A stretch of 7,374 nucleotides of DNA from Spirochaetaceae bacterium (GTDB taxonomy: Bacteria > Spirochaetota > Spirochaetia > SZUA-6 > RPPD01). Below, piece after piece: positions 6,486-7,374 of the stretch (positions within the stretch are counted from its first letter, which is position 1; every line of letters starts with the position of its first letter). A program made the position numbers and the translations under genes. The DNA lies in the NCBI GenBank assembly GCA_003818675.1, contig RPPD01000101.1, forward strand, positions 1-7,374, in the 5' to 3' direction. The notes beneath the pieces are model-generated. The model did not search any database and was not told where the DNA came from. It saw only the letters and a program-made list of their open reading frames with translations.

Positions 6486-6500
6486 GATATCCATATCCAT
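6483..6500. repeat. Palindrome and overlapping direct repeat upstream of the beta-lactamase
   Basis: ATGGATATCCAT (6483-6494) is a perfect 12-base palindrome, and its half ATATCCAT recurs at 6493-6500. If transcribed, ATGGATA (6500-6494) can pair with TATCCAT (6489-6483) in a 7-bp hairpin that excludes the hairpin over the start codon. At DNA level it sits at the start of the predicted transcript and could be an operator. Confidence 0.4.
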
Positions 6501-6527
6501 AATACAGTTCAGGCGGTATTGACGCAA
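6499..6527 (-). promoter_or_regulatory. Likely promoter of the beta-lactamase/cyclase operon
   Basis: On the minus strand TTGCGT (6527-6522) and TATTAT (6504-6499) are exactly 17 bases apart. The -10 matches consensus at five of six bases; the -35 matches only in TTG. Transcription would start near 6492, giving a leader of about 20 bases. The -35 overlaps that of the plus-strand promoter. No CRP-like TGTGA-N6-TCACA site was seen in this 100-base gap. Confidence 0.5.
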
Positions 6528-6547
6528 CAGGTATTCAATTTTATTGT
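6519..6547 (+). promoter_or_regulatory. Likely promoter of the aldo/keto reductase gene
   Basis: TTGACG (6519-6524) matches the -35 consensus at five of six bases, and TATTGT (6542-6547) the -10 at four of six, with a 17-base spacer. It points away from the operon promoter and the two -35 elements share bases 6522-6524. GGTATT occurs at 6515-6520 and again at 6530-6535, flanking the shared -35 region, a possible regulator site. Confidence 0.48.
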
Positions 6548-6573
6548 ATTTAATAACGAGGGAAGGAGGCTGC

Positions 6574-7374
6574 ATGAACTACCGCACCCTGGGCAAGACA
6601 GGCTTTAAAATATCAGATGTATCTCTTGGCACATGGCAGGTGGGTGGAACATGGGGAAGTGCTTTCAATGAAAAAAATGCGCTCGCCATTTTGGACGCAG
6701 CCATGGACTGCGGAGTCAACTTCATAGACACCGCGGATGTGTATGGAGACGGTGAGAGTGAGAAAATGGTCGGACGCGCAATCAAGTCCCGCAGAGACAA
6801 TATTTACATAGCCACAAAATGCGGCAGGAAAATCTCGCCGCATGTTTCCACCGGATACACGCCCGCTGTCCTGCGAAAATATGTCGAGGACAGCCTTTCA
6901 AACATGAGGATTGATTGCCTTGACCTGATCCAGCTACACTGCCCTCCCGCAGAGGTTTATGCAAGGCCGGAAATCTTCGGACTGTTTGAAAGGCTCGCCG
7001 AGGAGGGCAAGATCCGGTTTTTAGGCGTGAGCGTGGAAAAGGTTGACGAAGCCGTGGCTGCCATCAAGTACACCAATGTCTCAACAGTCCAGATCATCTT
7101 CAACATGTTTCGCCACAAGCCGCGTGAACATTTTTTCCAGCTTGCTGCGGATAAAAACATAGGCATTATCGCACGTGTGCCGCTCGCCTCCGGGCTCCTT
7201 ACCGGAAATATAACGCCTGACACCCGCTTTGAAAAAGGAGATCACCGCTTTTTCAACAGGAACGGTGAGGTCTTTGACAAGGGCGAGACATTTTCAGGCA
7301 TAGACCTGGATACCGGGTGCAAGGCAGTTACAGAAATCAAAAAGCTCCTGCCGGATGACGCTCCACTCGCCGCC
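6574..7374 (+). CDS. Aldo/keto reductase (3' partial)
   Basis: NAD(P)H-dependent carbonyl reductase of the aldo/keto reductase superfamily, cytosolic. The 267 residues present run off the window edge. The start MNYRTLGKTGFKISDVSLGTW is characteristic of the family. The catalytic tetrad is complete: D52 and Y57 in FIDTADVYGDGESE, K82 in ATKCG, and H122 in LIQLHCP. GKIRFLGVS (145-153) matches the usual G-R-GVS strand, and VPLASGLLTG (202-211) lies in the cofactor-binding region, as in the AKR families with PL-SG-LTG. The start is certain: AAGGAGG (6563-6569) precedes the ATG by four bases. The last residues shown, KLLPDDAPLAA, fall in the helix before the usual cofactor-phosphate site, so roughly 50-70 residues are probably missing. 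The substrate is unknown. It is transcribed divergently from the beta-lactamase operon from an overlapping promoter region. Confidence 0.88.
   Translation, partial: MNYRTLGKTGFKISDVSLGTWQVGGTWGSAFNEKNALAILDAAMDCGVNFIDTADVYGDGESEKMVGRAIKSRRDNIYIATKCGRKISPHVSTGYTPAVLRKYVEDSLSNMRIDCLDLIQLHCPPAEVYARPEIFGLFERLAEEGKIRFLGVSVEKVDEAVAAIKYTNVSTVQIIFNMFRHKPREHFFQLAADKNIGIIARVPLASGLLTGNITPDTRFEKGDHRFFNRNGEVFDKGETFSGIDLDTGCKAVTEIKKLLPDDAPLAA

Noticed and set aside
6474..6575. Longer reading of the beta-lactamase starting at 6575 (34 extra residues), or at in-frame ATGs 6500 and 6494
   Set aside because: The extension would put a charged segment before a good signal peptide, runs across the divergent promoter region into the reductase start, and has no ribosome-binding site. 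The ATG at 6473 has GGAGG.
6162..6608. 148-codon plus-strand open frame opposite the beta-lactamase
   Set aside because: It is antisense to a well-supported gene, crosses the promoter region and overlaps the reductase start in another frame.

Overview
The window (about half G+C, by eye) carries six protein genes and reads like chromosomal sequence of a spirochaete, probably a free-living or gut relative of Treponema/Spirochaeta. The main support is the cyclase at 4780-5703, whose helical N-terminal part and FLRFDIAGNTRLVR-type catalytic start resemble a cyclase family I associate with spirochaetes. The small exported protein at 2375-2734 also resembles proteins common there. This is recognition from memory; a PVC-type bacterium such as a Lentisphaerota member is the main alternative. 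No tRNA, rRNA, CRISPR array, insertion sequence or phage gene was seen, and no gene-free stretch exceeds 300 bases.

Layout. Positions 2-2299 (+) hold the 3' part of a heparinase II/III-type polysaccharide lyase with a C-terminal carbohydrate-binding-like domain. It converges on a small secreted acidic protein (2375-2734, -), with a strong terminator between them that favours the small gene. The 260-base gap at 2735-2994 separates the small gene from a divergent HAD phosphatase/phosphomutase-like gene (2995-3684, +). The gap contains a likely promoter and hairpin-forming leader for the small gene. The HAD gene converges, 18 bases apart, on a three-gene minus-strand operon: metallo-beta-lactamase (5733-6473), first cyclase (4780-5703), second cyclase (3703-4779). 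A 100-base divergent promoter region separates that operon from an aldo/keto reductase (6574 to beyond 7374, +).

The operon is the most interesting part. Its first gene encodes an exported subclass B1 metallo-beta-lactamase with every zinc ligand present. The next two genes are class III nucleotidyl cyclase homologues joined by a TGA-ATG junction. Their active-site residues look complementary: the first keeps both metal-binding aspartates but lacks the transition-state Asn/Arg, while the second has Glu at the first metal position and keeps the Asn. That is what one would expect of two halves of a heterodimeric cyclase. A beta-lactam hydrolase co-transcribed with a cyclic-nucleotide synthase would be an unusual arrangement, possibly linking cell-wall or antibiotic stress to signalling. 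The shared operon is inferred from spacing; the functional link is a hypothesis.
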